Notes under the pieces: model-generated
What the model was told of the DNA's origin: nothing
The model's database searches: none
Seen by the model: the letters and a program-made list of their open reading frames with translations, nothing else
DNA from: Schistocephalus solidus
Lineage: Eukaryota > Platyhelminthes > Cestoda > Diphyllobothriidea > Diphyllobothriidae
Length of the DNA stretch: 64,000 nt
Assembly (NCBI GenBank): GCA_017591395.1
Contig: WEDG01003999.1
Location: forward strand, 248,001-312,000
Direction: 5' to 3'
Made by a program: the position numbers and the translations under genes
Shown here: positions 37,640 through 47,639 of the stretch, piece after piece
Layout: each line of letters begins with the position of its first letter
Position numbering within the stretch: the first letter of the stretch is position 1

Positions 37640-38790
37640 AATCTTTAATGCGTACATTTTTGAAACTGGTCCCTTAGCTCTTCGGCAGACTTTGGGATGT
37701 GTACAGAAACAAGTAATTAAGTAACCGTGTCCTACCGAGGATTCTACAGTCGAGCTCTGTTTCCACCAATACGTGATGCGCGTATATTGTCATCCCGCCG
37801 TTATTGGCTGTGTCCTTGAGAATTCTGTATGCGGCATCCAAATCGATATGTCGATTGATGCATGCCTCATTGGAGTGCATTGCTTCCAGGAATCCGCGGC
37901 CATTTCTAGATGCGCAGGTGACAACAATTATAGTGTTCTCCCAAACGAATTTATGACCGGTGTCCAGTGTGTGCATGGCTACCTGGGATATATGGCCTCG
38001 TCTTCTTACCGCTAACTTCCGTTCGTGTATGCGGGTGGAGACGGATTTACCAGTTTGCCCACAATAAACGGCATCGAAACTGGAGTATGGGATTTTGCAG
38101 ATAACACCTTTTCTATAAAGATAGCCAACTCTGTTCTTAGGGTGTACAGGCTGTGAACGTAGGTTAGATGTGGGGTGGTGTGCTACTTGTATCTGCTGTT
38201 TCCTCAGCTGTCTTTCGACAAACTCGGATACATTTTTCACGTATAGGAGAGTTAAGCAGGTCATTGTTTTGGGTGACTAAGTGGTCATGTCGTTTGAAAC
38301 ACCTTTCGTTTTGAATTCTTGTCACTTCAGCCATTGATGCACAAAGTCACGCGGGTATCCATTTTTGGAGAATAATTTAAAGATATATTTCATTTCTGCC
38401 TGATGACTTTCTTCATCAGAGCAGTGGGCTTTTGATCGATTTAAGAGACCTTAGACAGAACTCCTTTATTGAGAGACGGGATGGTTACTCCCTAAGTGTA
38501 GGACGACCTCACGATATGTTTCTTTGCTGTAAACTTATGTTTGGCGTGATCCATCAGTTTTTCGATGTACGAGGACATCCAGAAATGGGAGATGTCCTTC
38601 AACATCCGTTTCGAACGTAAACTCAATTCCTGGAACTGTAGAGTTCAGATTTTTGTGGAGCCGGTCCAAGTGTTTCTTCTTCATGATTATAAATGTGTCA
38701 TCTACGGGAACGAAAATAATCACAAGAGTTCTGGCCAAACCCTTAAAACAGGAAGAACCCACCTTTGCCAACGTATATGGTCTTCAAAAA
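37640..38790 (-). pseudogene. Penelope-like element fragment PLE-3: RT motif C to GIY-YIG
   Basis: Minus strand. FVPVDDTFIIMKKKHLDRLH and EFTFETDVEGHLPFLDVLVH form the PLE RT motif C with both Asp. A frame-broken stretch follows (SIKEFCLRSLKS and KNGYPRDFV-like). The last open part (38264-37674) reads QQIQVAHHPTSNLRSQPVHP, AVYCGQTGKSVSTRIHERKL and GFLEAMHSNEACINRHIDLD. PLE RT and GIY-YIG act together in integration and cDNA synthesis. The 3' region carries a decayed hammerhead (37650-37690). At 38780 it meets another PLE fragment head-to-head. Confidence 0.9.
37650..37692 (-). ncRNA. Decayed PLE hammerhead motif (PLE-3)
   Basis: On the minus strand CTGCCGA (complement of 37682-37688) replaces CTGACGA, and AAAA replaces GAAA. 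The flanking ACGCATTAAAG is identical to PLE-2. At least two core bases are changed, so it is probably inactive. Confidence 0.5.
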
Positions 38791-39310
38791 TTCCCAAAAC
38801 TGGTACTCCACTGTGACCGATAGTTTCCTTAATCGGTGCACCATCCCATAACATTTCCAAGTGGCTATTTCATCAACTCAACCAACTTTCAAAGAACTCT
38901 GAATCCTCTATAAAAACCCGCTACAGTTGCTGGAGAAGATAAAATACCTTCAAATGGCAAAGGATGAAATAATGGTGTCATTTAACCTTATTTCTTTATT
39001 TACGTCTGTCCCTCTGGACCTAGCGAGGACATGTATTGTGAAACTCCTGCGGGTCTACTGCGGACGTCCTCCCTTAAACTAGTCAATATTCGCCTCGAAA
39101 CAAGCATTTGCTTTGCCGAAAAATATTATCAACAACTAAGAGTCGCAAATATGTGGTCACCAATATCCGTTTTTTTGTTTGGAGACTAAAAGAGGCAGAA
39201 ACTAGAGGCTATAGTTTTTCCCCAGATTTAACCCAAGGTTGTGGCTACGCTACGTGGGCTAAACATTTGATATCGTCGAATGAGACCAGCTTGGAACTCT
39301 CCACCAAAAC
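38780..39310 (+). pseudogene. Penelope-like element RT fragment, head-to-head with PLE-3
   Basis: Plus strand, multiple frames: KIPKTGTPL, SKWLFHQLNQLSKNSESSIKT, MAKDEIMVSFNLISLFTSVPLDLAR (PLE RT motif A region, given here as MVSFNLISLFTSVP), FAEKYYQQLR and LKEAETRGYSFSPDL. This is the central RT palm of a PLE. Stops and frameshifts are frequent, and motif C is unrecognisable. Orientation is opposite to PLE-3, and the two RT pieces meet near 38780. Confidence 0.75.
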
Positions 39311-39379
39311 ATGAAACACAAAATTTTTCAGGAATTCAATTAACCTTCGTAAGAGAAGTTGATGAATGACTCCCGTTCT

Positions 39380-39700
39380 GAGACGTCCTCGTACAAAGAA
39401 AGAGAGAAAGGACACACAAATACCTCAGTCGCTATACGACTGCCTGCGAGGGCTCTAAAATGAGCTCCAAGGTACAGCGGGACATACATGTTCCCTGACC
39501 GGATCGGTGAGCCTCACACTATCATCATATACTCGATCGCAAACGACAAAAACGACGGGTTCGCGGCTTATTTGTAGAGCATTCAACTCAATGACCAAAG
39601 GTCGTGGATTCAAATCCAAGTGGTCCACACTTGGGATTGGTTATGACTGGCCGATGACTTCGAGTAAATCTGAAACGGTCATTCCGGTCTCACCGATGCT
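39380..39700 (+). repeat. SINE-1 copy 4
   Basis: Block X (about 39430-39520, GTCGCTATACGAC, CGGTGAGCCTCAC) is followed by a tRNA-like head (about 39560-39628, B-box-like GGATTCAAATCC). The ribozyme region has GACTGG 39645-39650, CCGATGA 39651-39657 (one core base changed), GAAA 39672-39675 and CCGGTC 39684-39689. Confidence 0.78.
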
Positions 39701-39962
39701 CACCGATCGGTTACAGGACTCACCCGTACCGTTCTGCCTTGGGCTCAATCTAGAGCCCCATCAGCTGCCACAGAGCAGTTAGTGCTATGGACAGAATCAT
39801 AGTACCGACAAAGACGAGGGAGACTGGCATTGCCATTTCGGGCTTATTAACCGTCATCAGCCAGTCATTACCAACACTAGGTGCCGCGGTGTCCAAAGCT
39901 CGAACTCACGACCTGTTGGGCAAAAATCCAATGCTCTACCCACGGCTCCCATCGCGCACTTG
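39701..39962 (-). repeat. SINE-1 copy 5
   Basis: On the minus strand from 39962: tRNA-like head (GGGTAGAGCATTGG, GAGTTCGAGC), then the ribozyme region (GACTGG, CTGATGA complement of 39854-39860, stem II GGTT/AGCC, GAAA complement of 39836-39839, CCAGTC), then block X running into copy 4. Stem II ends in C before GAAA here, as in canonical hammerheads. Confidence 0.78.
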
Positions 39963-41839
39963 AAAAAGTTTTCCAGTTTGCTTTCCCAAAGTTACCAAGC
40001 TTTCCGTCCTATGGCGGGCGGAGTTTAGTACACTCTTACGAGACAAGACTACCGATAATCCGATCCAACACTAATAACGAGTCAAAATTAGCCAAGCAAA
40101 AGTGCCACGTCAGAAAGAACCCATCTCTCTACGCCGCCCACCGAGAAAAAAGGCAGTTAATGAAACTGAAATTCACACTGATTTCAGATAGGACCACGTA
40201 TTATTTAAAAATCTACACTTAAACGAACGTTAATAAGGGCGAAATTATGAAATGCCTAATAAACAAAATAACTTTAAAATAGGTGTATAAATAAAATACC
40301 TGGACGGACTACCACACAACGTCTTTTGATCTAACCAACTGCCATCTTGAAATCAAAACCCGGATATTTGTAGCCAGAACGACTACGCAGCGATAAATTT
40401 CTTTTATGTTAATGCAAACATGGCGGCACGTTGATTCTGGAGCCAAAGCGTCCCAGTTGTCTCTCAGTAGCGAACCCCCTCCCATCTATTTAGCCCTTTG
40501 GTTGTTTGATGTCCCAATTAGTCAAATTACTCTTACTCAAAAAGACAGACAGAGAGTTCAATTGGCAATGTGGTTTCCCAGAAAATCCGATAGACGGAAA
40601 AGCAGGATATAAAAGTGTGGAGTATTAAGCAGTTAGAAATTCGGAGAGAATTTGTGCATTTATGCACTTCTCACTCCGTTTTCAGGGATTCGCATAAAAA
40701 CTTAATATATGTCCTTTGAGACCAGGTTTCCTCTTTATACTCTGCTGGACTATGCTTTTACGAGCAACTCCGTTCCACATGCAAGCTTAATTGACCTGCG
40801 TGCAGAGTACGCAGTCGGAATTGCTGATCTGCCCACGGTAGGAAATGGAGTCGAAATCTACCTCTCACACCCACCAAAGTACTGGTCATGCTGTGCTAAA
40901 TTCCAAAAAGGTTAAATATTCCCTTGTCCTCATTCTAATAATAACACTCATCCAGACGTTAATCGTAACCTTACTTTTAGTCCTAACCTGAATCCTTACC
41001 TCACCTTAACCCCAAACTTTACCCTAGCTCATATCGTAATTTGGGCTGAATTTATTGGAGAATCACGAGTCGTTCTTGTTTAACTGTCCTGCCTGAGGGG
41101 TTATAAGTAACCCCTTCTGAATAAACGTGTGCCAAGCAACCAATACCAGCCTCCTCTGTCAATCAGGAAATCGCAAAGAGAATTCAACCTCTGCAAAAAG
41201 GTTTAAGACATGCGCTATTTTTTTCCGCCTGGTGAATAAAATAGATTTTGAGGCATGTTGTTGCAGGTGTCCGAAAATAATTGCATTAAAAGCAGACGTA
41301 CTGGCATGTCTGAAAATGCCATGGGAGTACGCTGCAGTATGACAATAGGTACAGGCCCAACTTAAGTAATCCTACCCAATCGAAAACAATTTCCAGAATT
41401 TCGGTCACCAACTGCCCCACCCATTTCAAAATCGTTTTCGAAGATTATGTAGCTGAAAGTTATCATTGCGATATTTGCGCCGTTGTTAAATGCTCCCGCG
41501 GCTTCAAGGTCATTTACCGGGGGGCTAGCAGACACATTGAACTTACGGTCTGTCTGACTGCAACAGACACATGCGCCGCGTTTAGACGGTCCAAATCATC
41601 GAGTCCTCAACTGAACTTGTAACCCCTCAGCTAAGGCGAAACACACACACACACCATTTGGACAAACGTCGGCTGAAACTGATCCCATAAATCCACAAAA
41701 TCAACTGACACGAATGTCTCACTTTCGCGCTTTCTCTCTCCCCCTTTTCCTTACCACCGTCTGCAGACGCCCTGAACCTTGTCAGTTGTCCAAGACAGCG
41801 AATATGTGTCCTGTGCACAATAAATATTTTCATCTATGA
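39963..41839. other. No gene recognised; telomere-like tract at 40940-41035
   Basis: A cluster of CCTAACC, CCTTAACCCC and TTACCCTAG-like words around 40940-41035 resembles the tract at 14.4-14.6 kb. The rest has short unrecognised open frames. Confidence 0.4.
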
Positions 41840-42571
41840 CTGCTAAACGGACTTAACTCGAATTTTAATCAGCGAAGTATCTAATTAACGTGCATGAGTA
41901 ACGGTAAATTATTATAAAACTTTCTCCATTGATCTTAAAAATCTTAATTGCCGACTTTTGTTGTGGACTTCTATTTTTCTCGGCAATGAGTTTTCATGTT
42001 TTTCGTGAATATACAAATTTGCTGCAAATGGCCAGCTCCACTAGAAGGATATCCAAAAGCTCACTATATCGGTAAATACTTTTAATATCTACAATATTGT
42101 GAAGGTTTTGATAACACACAGAACACGATTGAAAAGAGGAAAAATTGGGAAGTATTAACCAACATTTCAAGAACGATCTGAAACTAATTGTAATCCAATA
42201 CCAGAAATATCAATAAATAAATTTAGATAAAGGATAGCTCTCTTAATGTATACAAAATGGAATGCCTTCGCTATCGCCTGACGATTCTATTTATATTTAT
42301 TCCCGGTATTTACATGGATTTATCATGTTATCAGAACTTGCCATATAAAAAATAATATTTCTCAAAAAAATACTATTACTTTTCATATTTTGTTGAAGTT
42401 TTAAATTCTTTTGAGGTTTCCCATTTATATTTCAAAGTTTCGGTATATGCATTGATGCCGGTTTACGAGTTATTTTAAATCATTAGTAGACTTCAGCTTT
42501 TTTATGAGTACCCGGCAACCAAGACATATTTGGAGTATTTATACAAGCAATAAGAAACTTTATCATAAGCT
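41840..42571 (+). repeat. DR1 copy b (partial)
   Basis: Matches the central and right part of DR1 copy a (TTTTGTTGTGGAC, GCAATGAGTTTTCATGTTT, TCCAAAA-CTCACTA, GATCTGAAACTAATTG). It ends exactly where the inverted-repeat arm starts (42572). Confidence 0.65.
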
Positions 42572-44063
42572 AACCAAGTCTTAAACGACAGGAAAGCTTA
42601 CTCACCACTCGCAGAGGATCTAACCACAAAGCAAGCTGCATATGTGAAGAAGAAGAAGATTACTGAGCCCGCTCAATTGAAACTCATAACCCCCGCTGAC
42701 TCCAGATTTATTAATCTCAGTGACCTCCCAAAAGTGCACAAAGCAGGTGCGCCCTTGAGGATCATAGCACCACTCATTGGACCGCCAACTTACAACTTTG
42801 TTAAATGGTTGTACCGGCACCTGAAGCACCTCACCAATGGACCACAATACAGCATAAAAACTCTCAGGCATTCCTCCAGAAGATCCAAGGGCTTAAAGTA
42901 AGTCCTGCTGAGTGTATTCTATCGTTTGACGTGGTTGCCCCGTTTTCTTCAATACCATATGATTTGGCCATTGAGGGCGTAGCTCGGCGCCGGCAAGATA
43001 ATAAAATAGACATCCCAATACAACACGTTTCAGAAATGCTTAGGCTCTGTCTCAAGAACTTATATCAAGTCGACGGAAAGTTCTGTCAACAGGTTAAGGG
43101 TACCCCAAAGGGCCCACCAATATCGGTTCTACTGGCAGAACTGGTATTGAAGAGGTGGTTATGCGAACTTTCAGACCAAAAATGTGGGTCCGATACGCAG
43201 ATTATACATTTTTTATCATAAAAACATCCGAAAAGGAGCAGCTGCATCGGAGCCTGAAAAGTGTTTTCCCAGCTTTTAAGTTTACTCGTACAGAAGCAAG
43301 GAGAGGTATCCTTCCATCCGTCAAAATGATTATCAAAAAAACTCGGTTATGTCGGCATGGCATCGAGCGTCCACCGCAAAGGCTCTAATACCGATATCAT
43401 ACTTAGCTATAAAAGCAACCATCCTGCGGTTCATAAAATAAATTTCGTTCGAACCCTTTTCGACTAGGCCATTCGGTACTGTAGTAGCGAGGATCTACGC
43501 AAAAAGAACTATCTAACCGACTCAACGGATACCCAGTCAGCTTTGTGAAAAGTTGCCTCAGACACGAGAGAAAACCACAAACCCTCGGCTCTAATGGAGA
43601 ATCTGAACCGCGTAAATTTTACTCCCTACCTTACATGCAGGGTATCTCCGAAGCGATCGCCCGACAATTAAACCGGTTTGGCATCTCCATTTCGCACAAA
43701 CCCGCATCGTCCTTGCGCGCAACACGATCCCGAGTAAAAGACCCCATACCCAAAGAGCAGCACACTAATGTCACCTACCACATTCAATGTGCTAACAGCT
43801 CTTCCACTTATATTGGTCATACCAGCCGACGACTTGGAACGCGTATTACCGAACATAAACTAGCCATCCGTCGACGCGACCCTTTATCAATCGTCTTTGC
43901 GCACACCCTTGAGTTCGACCATCGCTTCAATTGGGACGGAACCGAAGTGGTTGCAATGGTTAACACCAAACAGATGCGTGAATTTCTAGCACGATCAGCA
44001 TCAACCACCATGTCAATCTGGATTCTCATTACGAAGGCCTGTGTGCCCGGCTCACGGAATTGA
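42572..44063 (+). pseudogene. PLE-A, left copy: RT and GIY-YIG endonuclease remnant
   Basis: PLE RT readable in pieces: LITPADSRFINLSDLPKVHK, GAPLRIIAPLIGPPTYNFVK, ILSFDVVAPFSSIPYDLAI (motif A), QVKGTPKGPPIS (motif B, usually GTPMGSPIS), VRYADYTFFI (motif C, YVDDTF expected, second Asp lost to Tyr). The last open stretch (43545-44063) encodes FYSLPYMQGISEAIARQLNR, SRVKDPIPKEQ, a Cys-containing CANSSSTYIGHTSRRLGTR and ITEHKLAIRRRDP, the GIY-YIG domain. At least three frameshifts separate the parts. The right-arm copy shares the YADYTF change, so it predates the duplication. Confidence 0.9.
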
Positions 44064-44419
44064 ACCTACAACCTAACAACAACTGTTTATCTTTCTGAAC
44101 CATGTAGAATCTCACTGTCTTGCCACCCCCTCCCCATGACATGGCGAACCACAGCTGAAACTCTTAACACCTCCAACATTGGCGCAATTACCTCGGTCCC
44201 CATCCCGTATCGACGACCATGAAGTTCATCGTCTGCAGTCGAATTTAGTTGCCATCCCCCTTCCCCTCCGACACAGCGAGCCCTAACAGTCCCCTCCCCC
44301 CAACCGACCCAAATCCTACCTTAAGTGTGTGCCCACCCCTCTCAGCCCAGTTGGTTGTCTGTCCTTGTCAGTCCTGAAGCACAAACTTGTCGTTTGAAAA
44401 TTTCACTTTCTCCTCGGTT

Positions 44420-44475
44420 CATTTAGTCTGACGACGGGTTGATGTGAGCAACTTGAAAATTCACAAGTAAAACTC
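44420..44475 (+). ncRNA. PLE-type hammerhead ribozyme motif (PLE-A left)
   Basis: CTGACGA occupies 44428-44434, stem II GTTG/CAAC is extended by two G-U pairs, GAAA is at 44455-44458 and minimal stem III AA/TT is followed by C (UH site). Located 3' of the GIY-YIG end, as in PLE-1 and PLE-2. Confidence 0.65.
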
Positions 44476-44520
44476 CATTTTTCGACGAGCCTTACTTCTT
44501 CAATATATATTGGCGTATAA

Positions 44521-44827
44521 ATGACGTACTGAGGCTCGGTACCAACAGCGAAACAGCTGTCTGCGTCTTGCCTGTTGCACCCTTAGCAACATACCTGTGC
44601 ATTATATGTGGTATGTGTCCTATGACACAACGGTCGTTTATCGCCGGTAGCTAGCTGGCAGGCGGACAAAATGGGATCGATTGCGATCCTAACCACATCA
44701 GTGAGTGTTACGCGCTTGTTTGACTTGTGTATATAACTCACTGCACAAGGCATATGACGTACTGATAATTTGAAACAACCGTGAAACAGCTGTCTGCGTC
44801 TTGCCTTTGGCACCCTTAGCAACAGTG
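44521..44827 (+). repeat. Short direct repeat (two ~75-bp units, 233 bp apart)
   Basis: Both units start ATGACGTACTG and contain AAACAGCTGTCTGCGTCTTG and ACCCTTAGCAACA (44521-44596 and 44754-44827). The same pair occurs in the right arm, on the opposite strand. Confidence 0.7.
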
Positions 44828-44830
44828 TCT

Positions 44831-44925
44831 GTGCGGCTCACCGATCTGCTTAAGGAAAACGTATGTTCTGTTGTCCCTTGGAGATCACACTAGAGCCCTC
44901 GAAAGCGGTCGCATAGCGACGTGTA
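44831..44925 (-). repeat. SINE-1 block X alone (left arm)
   Basis: Runs on the minus strand from the hairpin GTCGCTATGCGAC (complement of 44908-44920) to CGGTGAGCCGCAC. No tRNA-like head or ribozyme follows, so it is a partial SINE-1 or an independent unit. Confidence 0.6.
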
Positions 44926-44939
44926 GCATATGAGGGTTT

Positions 44940-45236
44940 AGGAAGACCCCGGTATGTAGGGTTTCATCCTCCTGCCTCGACGACTGCACACCAAGGAAAG
45001 GAATTTTAACTTTTTTTCTCCATTTTAACTTGAATTTCGGAGAAAATGGAGTTCAATTTATAAAGGCCTCTTTCGCGTGTCAACGCAGGATAACAAAAGT
45101 ATCGTCCATGAAATACACGAGACAGGAAGACACGTGCTTCTAGTTCCTGCAGGACTGCCTACGCGAGAGAGCCGGAAATCGGGGAGCCCATCGAGGGTTC
45201 CCTGGATTTGCTCCTACACCTGGCCGTTAAATGTGA
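44940..45236 (-). pseudogene. PLE-B RT piece (left arm)
   Basis: Minus strand reads an IQGTLDGLPDFR-like motif B region and VYFMDDTFVI (motif C with both Asp), then LNSIFSEIQ and a broken C-terminal part. A small deletion removes KPKLWM, which is present in the right arm. Opposite orientation to PLE-A. Confidence 0.75.
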
Positions 45237-45529
45237 GGTACGTGGCTAAACAGCAGTCTGGTTAATCCATCACGTACAATAGACTGCCTAGTGTGGCACA
45301 AAGTTTATGGAATTAGTTTTGTTCGTTGGATTGCATTGATGCGCAGAAAGCTGTTCACTAATGAGGAGTTCACTTCAACACTGTTTATTGAAGGCGACCG
45401 GGGCCAAAATGGCCTAATCCAAAGTTCTTTTGCTTTCCAGGAATTTTCTTACGCTATTGAAAGCTTCGGACCAAAAGATTTTGTGTCTACGCGTTCTAAT
45501 GCAAAAGAAAATTAACATAAGACGGCAAA

Positions 45530-46990
45530 GGTTTAAATATCTCTTTTGAGAGAACGGAAAATTTGTTTTTGAGTTCAGGAAAATCAGATAACTGCAGGTA
45601 TGAGAAATTACATTATTTCCAGATAATCAAGGACAGATTCAGTTCAAAACATTATTTTTTTGCAAATTTGTGAATGTTTATACCACAAAAATAAGTAATA
45701 AACTTGTGTGCTGCACTTTGTTTTACCACACCGATAATGAGGAGCTTAAACACACATATATATGAGAAGCCGTGACATGCCGCCAATGTCGTCCGTCACG
45801 GTGTACGCGAATGATGTCATCACAATTTATATTTGCAGTTGACTATAAACTATTTTGAAAACTTATAACAGAAAGGGCAGAAGATTGATATTTCTTCTCA
45901 AAATTTTAGTATATATACGGAAATTCGGTTGTGCATTTGCAATCTTCGAATGGGGCTGAAAAGCAAGCAAATAGAGCAAGAAACGCACTAATAGAAAGGA
46001 ATATGTGCGTTCTTTCATTTTCAGTAGACATTGTATCCATTATTTTCAGTGAAGTCGAAAAACTGGTCGAACCTCCTCATTTTTTCCTTGACTTGAGCTT
46101 CACAAAGGGCTATGTACGCAGACATTCGACAACGAAATATCGAATTAAAGTGTTTGTTAAAGAGGTAACTTACTTTTAGAGTTTTTTTAAATTAACCTTT
46201 GGCATATTATGTTGTGGGCGTTTATTCGTCTCGAAAACGAGTTTTCGTAATTGGGTGAGTCTACAAAGTTAGCCCAAACGGACATCTGCATTAGAACGAA
46301 TGTCTCAAAACTCACTATTTTGGTAAACTCCTTTAAGAAATATCTTATTTTGTAGGTTTTTATAAGCATATACAACAAAATTTACAGTAATGGGCAATAG
46401 ACAGAAAACAAAATAAAACGTAAAGTATTCACCGCCATTTCAATGACGATCTGAAACTCATCGTTATCCAATACCCAAAATACTTATGGAGAAATTTAAT
46501 AAAAGGAAAATCCTCTTAATATGCATAAAATTGTACGTTTATGATTTCACCTGACAATTCTATTTAAATTTATTAGTCACTGACCGACCTTTTAGTATGT
46601 CGGATAATGAAATATTTTATTCCAGTGAAGTCTTTACCGGCGCAGTCAAGCGAAAATCCGTTTGCCTTACTCAAACGCATTTTCAAAAATGTAAAAATTG
46701 AAGAAGGAACCGCCAATTCTCGTGAAACCTTATTGGAATACATGCCCGAAATTAAGGCCGTTTGGTAATGGCCATACTTTCTTTTGACCTTAATCTGGAA
46801 GACAATTTCTGTGGAATCTACCTTAAAGGATTATTTTCCAAAGTAGTTCTACTTATGTTGTTTTATTTACTCGTTTGTTTACATGGACAGGCATTATGTA
46901 CACTAAAACTTCAGTTTAATTACCTAACCCGATTTTTCACGTATTTGGAATCTGACACCTTTACAGAAAATTACTATTTCTTAACATCGT
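45530..46990 (+). repeat. DR1 copy c
   Basis: Co-linear with copy a from TTTTGCAAATTTGTGAATG (about 45660) through GAATTAAAGTGTTT (about 46141) and GATCTGAAACTCATCGTTAT (about 46447). The right end is uncertain. Short open frames inside (45931-46179, 46762-46992) have no recognisable family. Confidence 0.65.
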
Positions 46991-47329
46991 AACTTTAATG
47001 TTTAAGCCACAATATGCCTTCATTTTAAGAAAGGTCGCTTCTTTACTGCTGGGAAACTTTGGGGGACGTCATGTGGGCTGATTTTGCACAACGGATCTTT
47101 TCTCATTAAAGCTCATGGATTTCATGAAATAGGGCACGTACTGTACTGTCTCTCTAGTAGCTCGCTGATGACTCTATGGGCTATTTATTTAAGGATGAAT
47201 GCGAAGAGAAAGGCGGCGTCAAAAGATACCATTATTTCGTCGGGGGATATTTTTGCGTCTGATCCCATGAACACACTCGTTGCAAAATCTCCAAGACCCT
47301 GAATCTAATGAGGAACCAGCGGGCAATAT

Positions 47330-47630
47330 ACGAAAGCGATTGGTGGCAGATGAAGCCACAGGATGCTGCCATAGCACGACAAATTGAAAGTTCCCCTGCG
47401 GCCCATTATGGCACTGAAAGGCACGCCTACATACTGGTTAGCTAAAATGGTTTGCTAGACATTTGAAGAAACTGACGGAGTGCTCAGAACACACAGCCGC
47501 ATCCTCAAAACACTTCCTGGAAAATTTCAGAGACACCAAAATAGTTCCCGACAGAATAATGGTATCTTTCAACGTCATCTTTCCCTTAATATCTACCTCT
47601 AGCAGTCGAGGGAGTCTCTAGCAATTAGCG
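47330..47630 (+). pseudogene. Penelope-like element RT fragment
   Basis: In alternating frames: LRPIMALKGTPTYWLAK, WFARHLKKLTECSEHTAAS, HFLENFRDTKIVPDRIMVSF then NVIFPLIST. These are the blocks that precede and include motif A of PLE RTs. No upstream or downstream PLE sequence is attached, and the CR1-like LINE begins directly after. Confidence 0.7.
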
Positions 47631-47639
47631 ATGCCAGTC

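Larger units (their letters stand above)
42572..45236 (+). repeat. Left arm of a ~2.7-kb inverted repeat
   Basis: The reverse complement of 49944-52629. Over about 215 bases compared by eye (44220-44430 against 50768-50975) I count about a dozen differences. Contents in order: PLE-A coding end (+), PLE hammerhead, a 233-bp spaced direct repeat, SINE-1 block X (-), and PLE-B RT piece (-). Confidence 0.9.

Noticed and set aside
44521..44827. Hammerhead core near CTGATG in the direct repeats
   Set aside because: The third purine of CTGANGA is missing (CTGATGT on the minus strand) and no GAAA follows at a suitable distance.
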